This document shows positions 1-5,879 of a stretch of DNA of 9,136 bases, one piece after another. Source of the stretch: Phocaeicola_A sp964580305 (lineage in GTDB: Bacteria; Bacteroidota; Bacteroidia; Bacteroidales; Bacteroidaceae); contig CAZOKL010000084.1 of NCBI GenBank assembly GCA_964580305.1, positions 1 to 9,136 on the forward strand. The letters are read 5' to 3'. Positions within the stretch are counted from its first letter, which is position 1, and every line of letters starts with the position of its first letter. Position numbers and translations under genes: made by a program. The notes under the pieces were generated by a model that had not been told where the DNA came from, searched no databases, and worked only from the letters and a program-made list of their open reading frames with translations.

Positions 1-36
1 TTTGTAACGAACAATACGAAACTAGAATGATATGTT

Positions 37-633
37 ATGATAGAATATATTAAAGGTGATATTTCGGAATTGACTCCGACTTATGCTATTCTTGAATGTG
101 GGGGAATTGGATATGAAATAAATATCTCACTTAACACGTTTTCCGCCATACAAAATTTACCACGGACAAAGTTGTATATTTATGAATCTATCCGTGAGGA
201 TGCGCATATACTTTATGGTTTTGTTGATAAACAAGAACGAGAATTGTTCATGCTGTTGATTTCCGTGTCAGGTATAGGAGGTAATACAGCGCGCATGATT
301 TTATCAGCTTTGACGACAGTGGAGCTATGTGAAGTCATTAGTAGTGGTAATGACAAGATATTAAAAACAGTGAAAGGAATCGGTCTGAAAACAGCCCAGC
401 GAATTATTGTTGATTTGAAAGATAAGATAAAGACCATTGATGTTGTTGGTACTTCGATGGGACAAACCGGCATGGCTTATCCTGAACCGGAAATTGTAGA
501 AGAAGCCGTTGCGGCTCTTACCATGTTGGGGTTCCCGGCAGTAGCATCGCAGAAAGTCGTACATACCATATTAAAAGAGATGCCAGACATTCCAGTGGAG
601 CAGGTCATCAAATTAGCATTGAAGCGTCTGTAA
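37..633 (+). CDS. ruvA: Holliday junction branch migration protein RuvA
   Basis: RuvA binds four-way Holliday junctions as a tetramer and loads the RuvB ATPase for branch migration in recombinational repair, in the cytoplasm. The 198 residues match the usual bacterial length (about 190-205). An N-terminal OB-fold domain spans about residues 1-62, starting with the typical MIEYIKGDI. Two helix-hairpin-helix motifs follow: GIGGNTA at 79-85 in LLISVSGIGG, and GIGLKTA at 114-120, followed by QRIIVDLKDK. A flexible linker covers about 132-150, and the RuvB-contacting domain III covers about 152-198 (EEAVAALTMLGF...). ATG 37 is chosen because it gives the canonical N-terminus; there is no clear Shine-Dalgarno, as is common in this phylum. 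It converges with the minus-strand HPPK-like gene, with 1 bp between the stop codons and no obvious terminator. ruvB is not in the window. Confidence 0.97.
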   Translation: MIEYIKGDISELTPTYAILECGGIGYEINISLNTFSAIQNLPRTKLYIYESIREDAHILYGFVDKQERELFMLLISVSGIGGNTARMILSALTTVELCEVISSGNDKILKTVKGIGLKTAQRIIVDLKDKIKTIDVVGTSMGQTGMAYPEPEIVEEAVAALTMLGFPAVASQKVVHTILKEMPDIPVEQVIKLALKRL

Positions 634-634
634 T

Positions 635-1003
635 TTACAGTGCTTTGATGTCGTTGGCGTAACGGGCAAAGTCTATAGGCTTGATGATGGTGTCCCCGTG
701 TGCCAGGAGGTCAATATCAATGTGGATGGTTTCTTGTTCTTTGTCACTGGGACGACGCCCACAAAATCGTTCCATGATTTTTAATGCTGTGTGTACTTCG
801 TCAGCCTCTTGCTCAGTAAAGAATTTGGCAAGTTGGTTCAAAAACGGGCTTTGATTATGCTTCATGTTGACAGGAGAGGTCTCCTGGATGGGAGAAAATG
901 AAATACCAGGATAAGCACGCAGTAGAAGGTCACGCGCCTTTTGGAGGTTGGAAACAGCATCGGTGTTTGAACCTAAAGAGATGATGCAAATAACATTTTT
1001 CAT
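635..1003 (-). CDS. Short HPPK/FolK-like protein (2-amino-4-hydroxy-6-hydroxymethyldihydropteridine pyrophosphokinase family)
   Basis: HPPK transfers pyrophosphate from ATP to 6-hydroxymethyl-7,8-dihydropterin in folate synthesis. Family marks seen in this 122-aa protein: IISLGSN (8-13), PVNMKHNQSPFLNQLA (44-59), an ME..CGR stretch (77-83) and the metal-binding DIDLL with Asp96 and Asp98. By my recollection of the E. coli enzyme (about 159 aa), the gapless segment from Arg83 to Asp96 shows Arg84, Trp89 and Arg92 replaced by Pro85, Gln90 and Ile93. The protein also stops where the conserved PHxxM...R tail would begin. Whether it makes folate precursor is therefore uncertain, so no symbol is given. 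Start: the frame extends to a TTG at 1015, but ATG 1003 directly precedes the conserved KNVICIISLGSN. A promoter candidate ending at 1013 would also place the transcript start downstream of that TTG. It is transcribed divergently from kdsB. Confidence 0.8.
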   Translation of the reverse strand: MKNVICIISLGSNTDAVSNLQKARDLLLRAYPGISFSPIQETSPVNMKHNQSPFLNQLAKFFTEQEADEVHTALKIMERFCGRRPSDKEQETIHIDIDLLAHGDTIIKPIDFARYANDIKAL

Positions 1004-1012
1004 AATAGCGGA

Positions 1013-1044
1013 CAAAATAAATACATTCGGTTAGGAACTCCAAA
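1013..1044 (-). promoter_or_regulatory. Candidate Bacteroidota promoter for the HPPK-like gene
   Basis: Read on the minus strand, TTTG (1044-1041) is followed by 20 nt and then TTATTTTG (1020-1013). This fits the Bacteroidota consensus TTTG-N19-21-TAnnTTTG with one mismatch in the -7 box. Transcription would start a few bases before ATG 1003, giving a nearly leaderless message. It overlaps the opposing kdsB promoter candidate. Confidence 0.45.
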
Positions 1045-1062
1045 GGAAGTTGAGTATATTTG
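1031..1062 (+). promoter_or_regulatory. Candidate Bacteroidota promoter upstream of kdsB
   Basis: TTAG (1031-1034, one mismatch to TTTG) is followed by 20 nt and then a perfect -7 box TATATTTG (1055-1062). If used, the kdsB transcript would carry an untranslated leader of about 230 nt. No better-spaced match lies nearer to ATG 1299; TAAGTTTA at 1231-1238 lacks a properly placed -33 box. Confidence 0.45.
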
Positions 1063-1298
1063 CAAGAATTCTATGGGAAGAGTCATAGAGCTTGTGTCGA
1101 GACGAAATTCTTTCAGAAGACGATGTATGGATAATAAGTAGAGGATATGATTTATAACCTGTCTATTCCATGAATAAAAATCCAGTTGTATATCGCGTAA
1201 TGGCATAGTTTTTTTGTCTTTTCACTATTGTAAGTTTAAGGATTCCCGTTCTGATGCCTTGGTAGGCTTTTGAGATTGGAATTAAGAAATAAGTTGTT

Positions 1299-2057
1299 AT
1301 GAAATTTATAGGAATAATCCCTGCAAGATATGCATCTACTCGGTTCCCTGGTAAACCATTGAAGTTGCTGGGAGGCAAACCAATAATCCAACGCGTGTAT
1401 GAACAGGTGAGCGATGTTCTTGATGATGTGTATGTCGCTACCGATGATGAACGTATTGAAGCTACTGTAAAGGCCTTTGGTGGAAAGGTTGTTATGACTT
1501 CGACATCTCATCGAAGTGGAACAGATCGTTGTTATGAAGCTTATACGAAAATAGGGGCTGAATTTGATGTAATCATCAATATCCAAGGTGATGAACCTTT
1601 TATTCAGCAGGAACAACTTGAAACGGTGAAAGCTTGTTTTGATGATGAAACTACTCAGATAGCAACGCTTGTCAAGCCTTTTACTGAGGCTGATGGTTTG
1701 ACGGCGTTGGAGAACCCCAATTCCCCCAAAGTTGTAGTGGATTCACGTATGCATGCGCTTTATTTCAGTCGTTCGGTTATTCCTTATTTGCGTAGTCTCA
1801 CACCTGAAAAATGGCTCTCTGCTCATACCTTTTATAAACACATCGGGCTATATGCTTATCGTGCAGAAGTATTAAAGGCGATTACGGCTATGCCACAGTC
1901 TGTGCTGGAGATAGCAGAGTCTTTGGAGCAACTACGCTGGCTGGAAAATGGATATACGATTAAAGTAGGTGTCTGCCAAGTGGAAACTATTGGTATTGAT
2001 ACGCCGGAAGATTTGGTGAAAGCTGAAGATTTTATAAGATTACATGGAGTTAGATAG
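1299..2057 (+). CDS. kdsB: 3-deoxy-manno-octulosonate cytidylyltransferase (CMP-Kdo synthetase)
   Basis: KdsB activates Kdo with CTP to give CMP-Kdo and pyrophosphate, the donor for the inner core of lipopolysaccharide, in the cytoplasm. The 252 residues match the family length (about 245-255). Motifs in order: the nucleotide-binding loop IIPARYASTRFPGKPL (6-21); TSHRSGTDRCYEA (69-81); NIQGDEPFI (94-102) with the metal and nucleotide-binding Asp98; YFSRSVIPY (155-163); KHIGLYAYR (180-188); ESLEQLRWLENG (207-218); and VETIGIDTPEDL (228-239), supplying the second Mg-binding Asp234. All key residues are present, so the enzyme should be active. ATG 1299 gives the canonical MKFIGIIPAR start. Its 3' end overlaps the start of the M16-family gene by 14 nt, indicating co-transcription and probably translational coupling. 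Confidence 0.97.
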   Translation: MKFIGIIPARYASTRFPGKPLKLLGGKPIIQRVYEQVSDVLDDVYVATDDERIEATVKAFGGKVVMTSTSHRSGTDRCYEAYTKIGAEFDVIINIQGDEPFIQQEQLETVKACFDDETTQIATLVKPFTEADGLTALENPNSPKVVVDSRMHALYFSRSVIPYLRSLTPEKWLSAHTFYKHIGLYAYRAEVLKAITAMPQSVLEIAESLEQLRWLENGYTIKVGVCQVETIGIDTPEDLVKAEDFIRLHGVR

Positions 2058-3351
2058 GACAAAACAACCCTCCGTTCATTCGATGGAAACATTCCATCTG
2101 CAACAGCCGGAGATGTTACAGATGCCCAATGGAATACCCGTGCGAGTGTTTCGTGCGGGGGAGGAAGAAGTCGTTCGTCTGGATGTAATGATTCGAGGTG
2201 GACTGTTGGAACAGACTCAACCCTTACAGGCTGTTTTCACTACTCGTATGTTGCGTGAAGGTACAGCTTGTTTTTCTTCCTCTGAGATAGCTGAAAAATT
2301 GGATTATTATGGTGCATGGTTGGATGTTTCATCTTCCATGACTCATTCGTTTTTGACGTTGTATTCACTGAACAAATATTTTGCACAAACATTTACATTG
2401 CTGGTGTCCATGTTGAAGGAACCGACATTTCCGGAAAAAGAGTTTGCAATCGTCGTGGATGGGAATAGGCAGCAGTTCCTTGTCAATAAGGAAAAGGTGG
2501 AGGTATTGGCCCGGAAAGAATTAAATATTCGTCTTTTTGGACGTAATCATCCTTTTGGACGTTATGCTGAAATTGAGGATTATGAGCAGTTAACAACTGC
2601 AGTTTTACGTGAGATGTATCAGCGCTATTATTGTGCAAAGAATTGTACTTGTTATTTATCAGGTTATGTGACAGATGAAATCTTGAAACTTGTAGAGTCT
2701 GAGTTGGGGCAGAATATGTGGGGCAGTGCTGAAGGAGTTTCTCCATCGTTGGTAGATTGTTCTCCAGAGAGTTGGAATGGAAAATTGTGTTTTATCGAGC
2801 GTCCTGAAGCATTGCAGAGTGCTGTTCGTATGGGATGTTTTACGATTGATTCTCAGCATCCTGATTTCTTGAAGCTACGATTTTTGGTAACACTTTTTGG
2901 AGGATATTTCGGAAGCCGACTGATGAAAAACATACGTGAAGATAAGGGTTATACTTATGGCATTGGTGCAGGGCTTGTATCCTATCCTTTTCGCAATATG
3001 TTGGTTGTAAACACACAAGCAGCTAATGAGTATGCCAGTAAAGTCATACGTGAAGTGGAGTATGAAATGGATCGCTTACAGACTGAATTGGTGACAGGCA
3101 AAGAATTGGACATGGTGAAGAATTATGTAATGGGCGATATGTGTCGCAACTACGAAAGTCCCTTTTCCTTGGCTGATGCTTATATATTCCTGGAGACCTC
3201 TGGATTGTCGGATGATTTTTTTACGAGAGCCCAGCAAACTGTAGCGGATATCACGAGTGGAGATGTACGTGACATGGCTTGCAAATATTTGCGTAAGGAA
3301 AGCTTTACGGGGGTGATAGCTGGTAAAAAATGTGATGAGGTGAATGCTTGA
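2044..3351 (+). CDS. Non-catalytic M16-family (pitrilysin/insulinase) peptidase homologue
   Basis: This 435-aa protein has two M16 halves, the length of single-unit M16B/M16C proteins. Residues about 22-215 hold the N-terminal half and about 245-430 the C-terminal half. The usual GxxHFLEHMLF.GT zinc site aligns with residues 61-74, LQAVFTTRMLREGT. There His, Glu and His become Val64, Thr67 and Arg68, so zinc binding and hydrolysis are not expected. The C-terminal substrate-binding signature is kept: LFGGYFGSRL (284-293), Arg298 and Tyr305 in IREDKGYTYGIG. Such inactive R/Y subunits are known to pair with an HxxEH-bearing partner, but none is encoded here. No signal peptide is visible, so it is probably cytoplasmic. 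ATG 2044 lies inside the end of kdsB; ATG 2083 (METFHL) is an alternative that also keeps the whole domain. Neither has a clear ribosome-binding site. Confidence 0.88.
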   Translation: MELDRTKQPSVHSMETFHLQQPEMLQMPNGIPVRVFRAGEEEVVRLDVMIRGGLLEQTQPLQAVFTTRMLREGTACFSSSEIAEKLDYYGAWLDVSSSMTHSFLTLYSLNKYFAQTFTLLVSMLKEPTFPEKEFAIVVDGNRQQFLVNKEKVEVLARKELNIRLFGRNHPFGRYAEIEDYEQLTTAVLREMYQRYYCAKNCTCYLSGYVTDEILKLVESELGQNMWGSAEGVSPSLVDCSPESWNGKLCFIERPEALQSAVRMGCFTIDSQHPDFLKLRFLVTLFGGYFGSRLMKNIREDKGYTYGIGAGLVSYPFRNMLVVNTQAANEYASKVIREVEYEMDRLQTELVTGKELDMVKNYVMGDMCRNYESPFSLADAYIFLETSGLSDDFFTRAQQTVADITSGDVRDMACKYLRKESFTGVIAGKKCDEVNA

Positions 3352-3369
3352 AATGCCAGAAAGTGAAAG

Positions 3370-3386
3370 AAAACTTAATAAGTTTT
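3370..3386. repeat. 17-bp palindrome overlapping the MORN gene promoter
   Basis: AAAACTTA (3370-3377) and TAAGTTTT (3379-3386) are perfect inverted arms around a single A. The right arm includes three bases of the -33 TTTG box (3384-3387), a position suited to an operator. The AT-rich stem could instead be a weak terminator for the kdsB-M16 unit. Confidence 0.5.
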
Positions 3387-3415
3387 GTTATATAAGGTGG
3401 AATCTGCTACATTTG
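3384..3415 (+). promoter_or_regulatory. Bacteroidota promoter for the MORN-phosphatase unit
   Basis: TTTG (3384-3387), exactly 20 nt, then TACATTTG (3408-3415): a full match to the Bacteroidota sigma-factor consensus TTTG-N19-21-TAnnTTTG. It lies in the 91-bp gap after the M16 gene and would start a transcript with a leader of about 20 nt before ATG 3443. Confidence 0.7.
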
Positions 3416-3442
3416 AACGAATATATAAAACTGTGATAATTC

Positions 3443-4564
3443 ATGATGAAGAAATATATATTATATGTGCTTTCCCTATTCGTAATTTCTTTTTCAGGAA
3501 ATGCACAAATCAAGATTGGTAATTACACATTTAAGGACGGTGCTGAATACACCGGTGAGATAAAGAGTCGTAAACCGAACGGTAAAGGCAAAACTTTCTT
3601 TAAAAATGGTGATACCTATGAAGGTGAATATGTGAAAGGAAAGCGTGAAGGTTATGGCGTTTACATCAAGAAAGACGGTGAACGCTATGAGGGAATCTGG
3701 TATCAGGATGTCCGTCATGGAAAAGGTATTAAATATTTCAATAATAATAATCGTTATGAGGGAATGTGGTATGCCGATCACCAGCATGGAGTAGGTACCA
3801 TGTATTATTATAATGGTGATATCTATGAAGGAAATTGGACTTATGACAAGCGTGAAGGAAAAGGTAAGTACACGTGGGCGAATGGGGCTTTTTATACCGG
3901 AGATTGGAAGAATGATAAGAAAAGTGGTGTAGGAACGTTGGATTGGAATGATGGTTCGCGTTATGTGGGTGAATGGAAAAGCGATATGCGCGATGGTAAG
4001 GGCAAGTATTACTATTCCAACGGTGATGAATATGTTGGTGAATGGAGCAATAATGAACAACATGGGAAAGGAACATACATATATAATAATAAAGACAAAT
4101 ATGAAGGTGATTATTTTCATGGCAAACGTACAGGTCGTGGCATCTATACTCATGCTAATGGTGATATGTATGTGGGTGATTTTGTTGATGGCGAACAGAC
4201 TGGAAATGGTAAGTTTACTTGGGCTAATGGCTCTGTTTATGATGGACAGTGGAAAAAGAATAAACGTGAAGGTAAAGGTACCTATACATGGATGAATGGT
4301 GATGTCTATAAAGGAGAGTGGAAAGATAATCTTGCAGATGGTTATGGTGAATTGATCAATGCTGACGGTTCGATGTATAAGGGACAATTTTCTCAAGGTA
4401 AAAAAGACGGGCAAGGAACACTTGTTGATAAAGATGGTAATCGTTTTGAAGGCTTTTTTAAGCAAGATGTGAAAGACGGTCCATTTATAGAAAAGGATAG
4501 TGATGGTAATGTCATTCGTCGGGGCACTTACAAGTTTGGACGTTTGGATATAGTCAGCAAGTGA
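3443..4564 (+). CDS. Secreted or periplasmic MORN-repeat protein
   Basis: This 373-aa protein consists almost entirely of MORN (membrane occupation and recognition nexus) repeats. Residues 1-22 form a signal peptide: MMKK, hydrophobic YILYVLSLFVISFSG, and a likely cut in NA-Q, typical of Bacteroidota. Residues 36-357 hold 14 consecutive 23-residue units of the pattern YxGxW...(K/R)xGxGxYxxxNGxx. The last unit (335-357, FEGFFKQDVKDG...) is degenerate. A 16-residue tail follows (IRRGTYKFGRLDIVSK). There is no catalytic domain, lipobox or transmembrane anchor beyond the signal peptide. MORN arrays form elongated beta-hairpin rods used for protein or membrane contact, so the role here is probably structural or adaptor, but unknown. 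Starts ATG 3443 and ATG 3446 are adjacent and equivalent. Its own promoter lies upstream, and the phosphatase gene follows after 20 nt. Confidence 0.93.
   Translation: MMKKYILYVLSLFVISFSGNAQIKIGNYTFKDGAEYTGEIKSRKPNGKGKTFFKNGDTYEGEYVKGKREGYGVYIKKDGERYEGIWYQDVRHGKGIKYFNNNNRYEGMWYADHQHGVGTMYYYNGDIYEGNWTYDKREGKGKYTWANGAFYTGDWKNDKKSGVGTLDWNDGSRYVGEWKSDMRDGKGKYYYSNGDEYVGEWSNNEQHGKGTYIYNNKDKYEGDYFHGKRTGRGIYTHANGDMYVGDFVDGEQTGNGKFTWANGSVYDGQWKKNKREGKGTYTWMNGDVYKGEWKDNLADGYGELINADGSMYKGQFSQGKKDGQGTLVDKDGNRFEGFFKQDVKDGPFIEKDSDGNVIRRGTYKFGRLDIVSK
3548..4513 (+). repeat. Tandem array of 14 MORN repeats (69-bp period)
   Basis: The array encodes residues 36-357 of the MORN protein. Each of the 14 units is exactly 69 bp (23 codons), with no insertion or deletion between units. 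DNA identity between units is only partial, so these are old, diverged duplications. Units 5 and 11 are among the more alike (KREGKGKYTWANG and KREGKGTYTWMNG). Confidence 0.9.
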
Positions 4565-4584
4565 GTGACAATGAAGTGAGAAAT

Positions 4585-5388
4585 ATGTTAGAATTGGAAA
4601 AGATAACGGCCGAAGTTCGTAGTCTGGCATGTGAAACAGGCAATTTTTTGCGTCATGAATGCATGAATTTCCATCGTGAATGTGTGAAAAAGAAAGGTGC
4701 TCATGACTATGTTTCTTATGTAGATAAAGAGTCGGAACGTCAAATTGTTGCTCGTCTTCGTGAGATCCTTCCAGAGGCAGGCTTTATCACGGAAGAAGGA
4801 AGTGCGTCTCACACGGCGGAAGAATATTGTTGGGTTGTTGACCCCTTGGATGGGACAACTAATTTCATACATGGTAATGCTCCTTTCTGTGTCAGCATTG
4901 CCTTGCGAAATGCCACAGAAGTATTAATGGGAGTCGTGTATGAGGTTTGTCGGAATGAATGTTTTTGGGCGTGGAAGGGTAGCCCGGCTTTTATGAATGG
5001 ACAGGAGATACATGTTTCTTCTGTGTCTATATTGGATGAGGCATTTATCCAGTTGGGTTTTCCGTATCAGGCAGAGCGTAGCCGTGCATTTATGGTTGAT
5101 GTCATTAATCAGTTATATGGTCATGTTGGAGGAATCCGTGTGCAAGGTTCAGCTGCAGCTGAACTGTGTTATGTTGCAGCTGGTCGTTTTGAAGCGCGAC
5201 TAGAAGCATTTCTTGGACCATGGGATATTGCGGCAGGAGCACTCATCGTGCAGCAGGCCGGTGGCAAAGTGTCGACGTTTACAAATGGGGATAATTTCTA
5301 TAGTGGAAAGGAAGTTCTTGCAAGTAATGGAAAAATTCACGAAGATTTGTTACATATAGTACAAAACTCATTATATTTGTGCGACTGA
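4585..5388 (+). CDS. Inositol monophosphatase family protein (SuhB/IMPase-like)
   Basis: This is a Mg-dependent sugar-phosphate phosphatase, classically releasing inositol from inositol 1-phosphate; relatives act on fructose 1,6-bisphosphate or PAP. The 267 residues fit the family (about 260-275). Metal and phosphate motifs are complete: VSYVDKESE with Asp47, ITEEGS with Glu70-Glu71 (68-73), WVVDPLDGTTNFIHG (83-97, Asp87 and Asp90), GSAAAELCYVAAGRFEA (188-204), and WDIAAGALIVQQAGG (213-227) with Asp214. No signal peptide is present, so it is cytoplasmic. The frame opens at GTG 4561, overlapping the MORN stop codon. ATG 4585 is preferred because MLELEKITAEV resembles family N-termini and AAGTGAG lies a few bases upstream. 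It is co-transcribed with the MORN gene. Substrate is not determined by sequence; inositol, fructose bisphosphate and PAP all remain possible. Confidence 0.9.
   Translation: MLELEKITAEVRSLACETGNFLRHECMNFHRECVKKKGAHDYVSYVDKESERQIVARLREILPEAGFITEEGSASHTAEEYCWVVDPLDGTTNFIHGNAPFCVSIALRNATEVLMGVVYEVCRNECFWAWKGSPAFMNGQEIHVSSVSILDEAFIQLGFPYQAERSRAFMVDVINQLYGHVGGIRVQGSAAAELCYVAAGRFEARLEAFLGPWDIAAGALIVQQAGGKVSTFTNGDNFYSGKEVLASNGKIHEDLLHIVQNSLYLCD
5346..5379 (+). promoter_or_regulatory. Candidate promoter for the yhcH-like/branching enzyme unit
   Basis: TTTG (5346-5349), 22 nt, then a perfect -7 box TATATTTG (5372-5379), inside the last codons of the phosphatase gene. The spacing is slightly longer than usual. 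It would start transcription about 35 nt before ATG 5421. Confidence 0.4.
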
Positions 5389-5420
5389 AATATTATAAAC
5401 CCTTTTAATCCTTAAGAATT

Positions 5421-5864
5421 ATGATCATTGACACATTAGACAATCTGGAGAAATATGCTTCTGTAAATCCATTGTTTGCTAAAGCTATTGAATATCTGAA
5501 AACAACAGATTTGAAAGCTCATGAGGTGGGTAAAGTGGAATTACAGGGAAAAGACTTGGTCGTAAATTTTTCTATAGCTAAAGGAAAGACGAAAGAACAA
5601 GCGCAATTAGAAACTCACAAGAATTTCATCGATATTCAAATTCCTTTGTCATGTACGGAAGTAATGGGATATACTCCGGCATGTAATTTGCCCGAAGGTG
5701 ATTATAATGCAGAAAAAGACATAACGAAGTTTGCGCTTCTTTCAGAAGCCTATATTCCGGTTCATCCGGGAATGTTTGCCATATTCTTCCCTCAAGACGG
5801 ACATGCTCCTTGCATAGCTGATGAAGAAAGCATTCAGAAAGTAATTGTAAAAGTACGAGTTTAA
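5421..5864 (+). CDS. YhcH/YjgK/YiaL (DUF386) family cupin-like protein
   Basis: This 147-aa protein belongs to the DUF386 family, which includes E. coli YhcH/NanQ, YiaL and EbgC. The fold is a beta-sandwich resembling cupins with a metal site. Characterised members speed anomer interconversion of sugars or accompany sugar catabolism genes. Visible family motifs are ETHKNFIDIQ (64-73, Glu64, His66, Asp71), GYTPA (83-87) and FFPQDGHAPC (122-131, His128), with the closing strand QKVIVKV (139-145). Length is typical (about 150), so the gene looks complete and the putative metal ligands are present. It is cytoplasmic, with no signal peptide. ATG 5421 is the only reasonable start. It lies 32 nt after the phosphatase gene and 15 nt before the branching enzyme gene, suggesting a sugar-related role. 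The actual sugar is unknown. Confidence 0.9.
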   Translation: MIIDTLDNLEKYASVNPLFAKAIEYLKTTDLKAHEVGKVELQGKDLVVNFSIAKGKTKEQAQLETHKNFIDIQIPLSCTEVMGYTPACNLPEGDYNAEKDITKFALLSEAYIPVHPGMFAIFFPQDGHAPCIADEESIQKVIVKVRV

Positions 5865-5879
5865 ATAAATCTCCTGGTT

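Larger units (their letters stand above)
1004..1298. other. Intergenic region between the HPPK-like gene and kdsB
   Basis: This divergent intergenic region of 295 bp holds the two overlapping promoter candidates at its left end. About 230 bp follow in which I recognise no gene, RNA family or riboswitch. A 4-bp stem GCCT-TGGT-AGGC followed by TTTT lies near 1256-1271 but is too weak to call. A 12-codon frame (1170-1208) has no ribosome-binding site and is not called. Confidence 0.6.

Noticed and set aside
1..36. TTTG at 1-4 as a -33 box for ruvA
   Set aside because: No TAnnTTTG lies at the required distance; the only nearby candidate, TAGAATGA at 23-30, matches poorly.
1000..1206. 68-codon minus-strand frame upstream of the HPPK-like gene
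   Set aside because: It resembles no family, would cover both promoter candidates and runs into the HPPK-like start; it looks like chance.
1170..1208. 12-codon frame (MNKNPVVYRVMA) in the kdsB leader, possible leader peptide
   Set aside because: It has no ribosome-binding site, no regulatory codon run and no paired hairpins around it; a frame this short is expected by chance.
1231..1238. TAAGTTTA as a proximal kdsB promoter
   Set aside because: The nearest TTTG (1213-1216) is only 14 nt upstream, and the last base of the -7 box mismatches.
3948..4295. Second plus-strand frame inside the MORN gene (115 codons)
   Set aside because: It is a frame-shifted reading of the same repeats, Met-rich and without domain or start signals.
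3548..4513. MORN repeat DNA as a CRISPR-like or satellite array
   Set aside because: Units are directly adjacent without spacers, diverged at the DNA level and in frame with a protein repeat.
3494..4630. A 378-codon open frame on the minus strand opposite the MORN gene
   Set aside because: It exists because the 69-bp repeat reuses the same codons, which rarely give antisense stops in that frame. Its translation is a low-complexity Ile/Thr/Phe-rich echo of the repeat with no recognisable domain, and the sense protein is a clear MORN family member.
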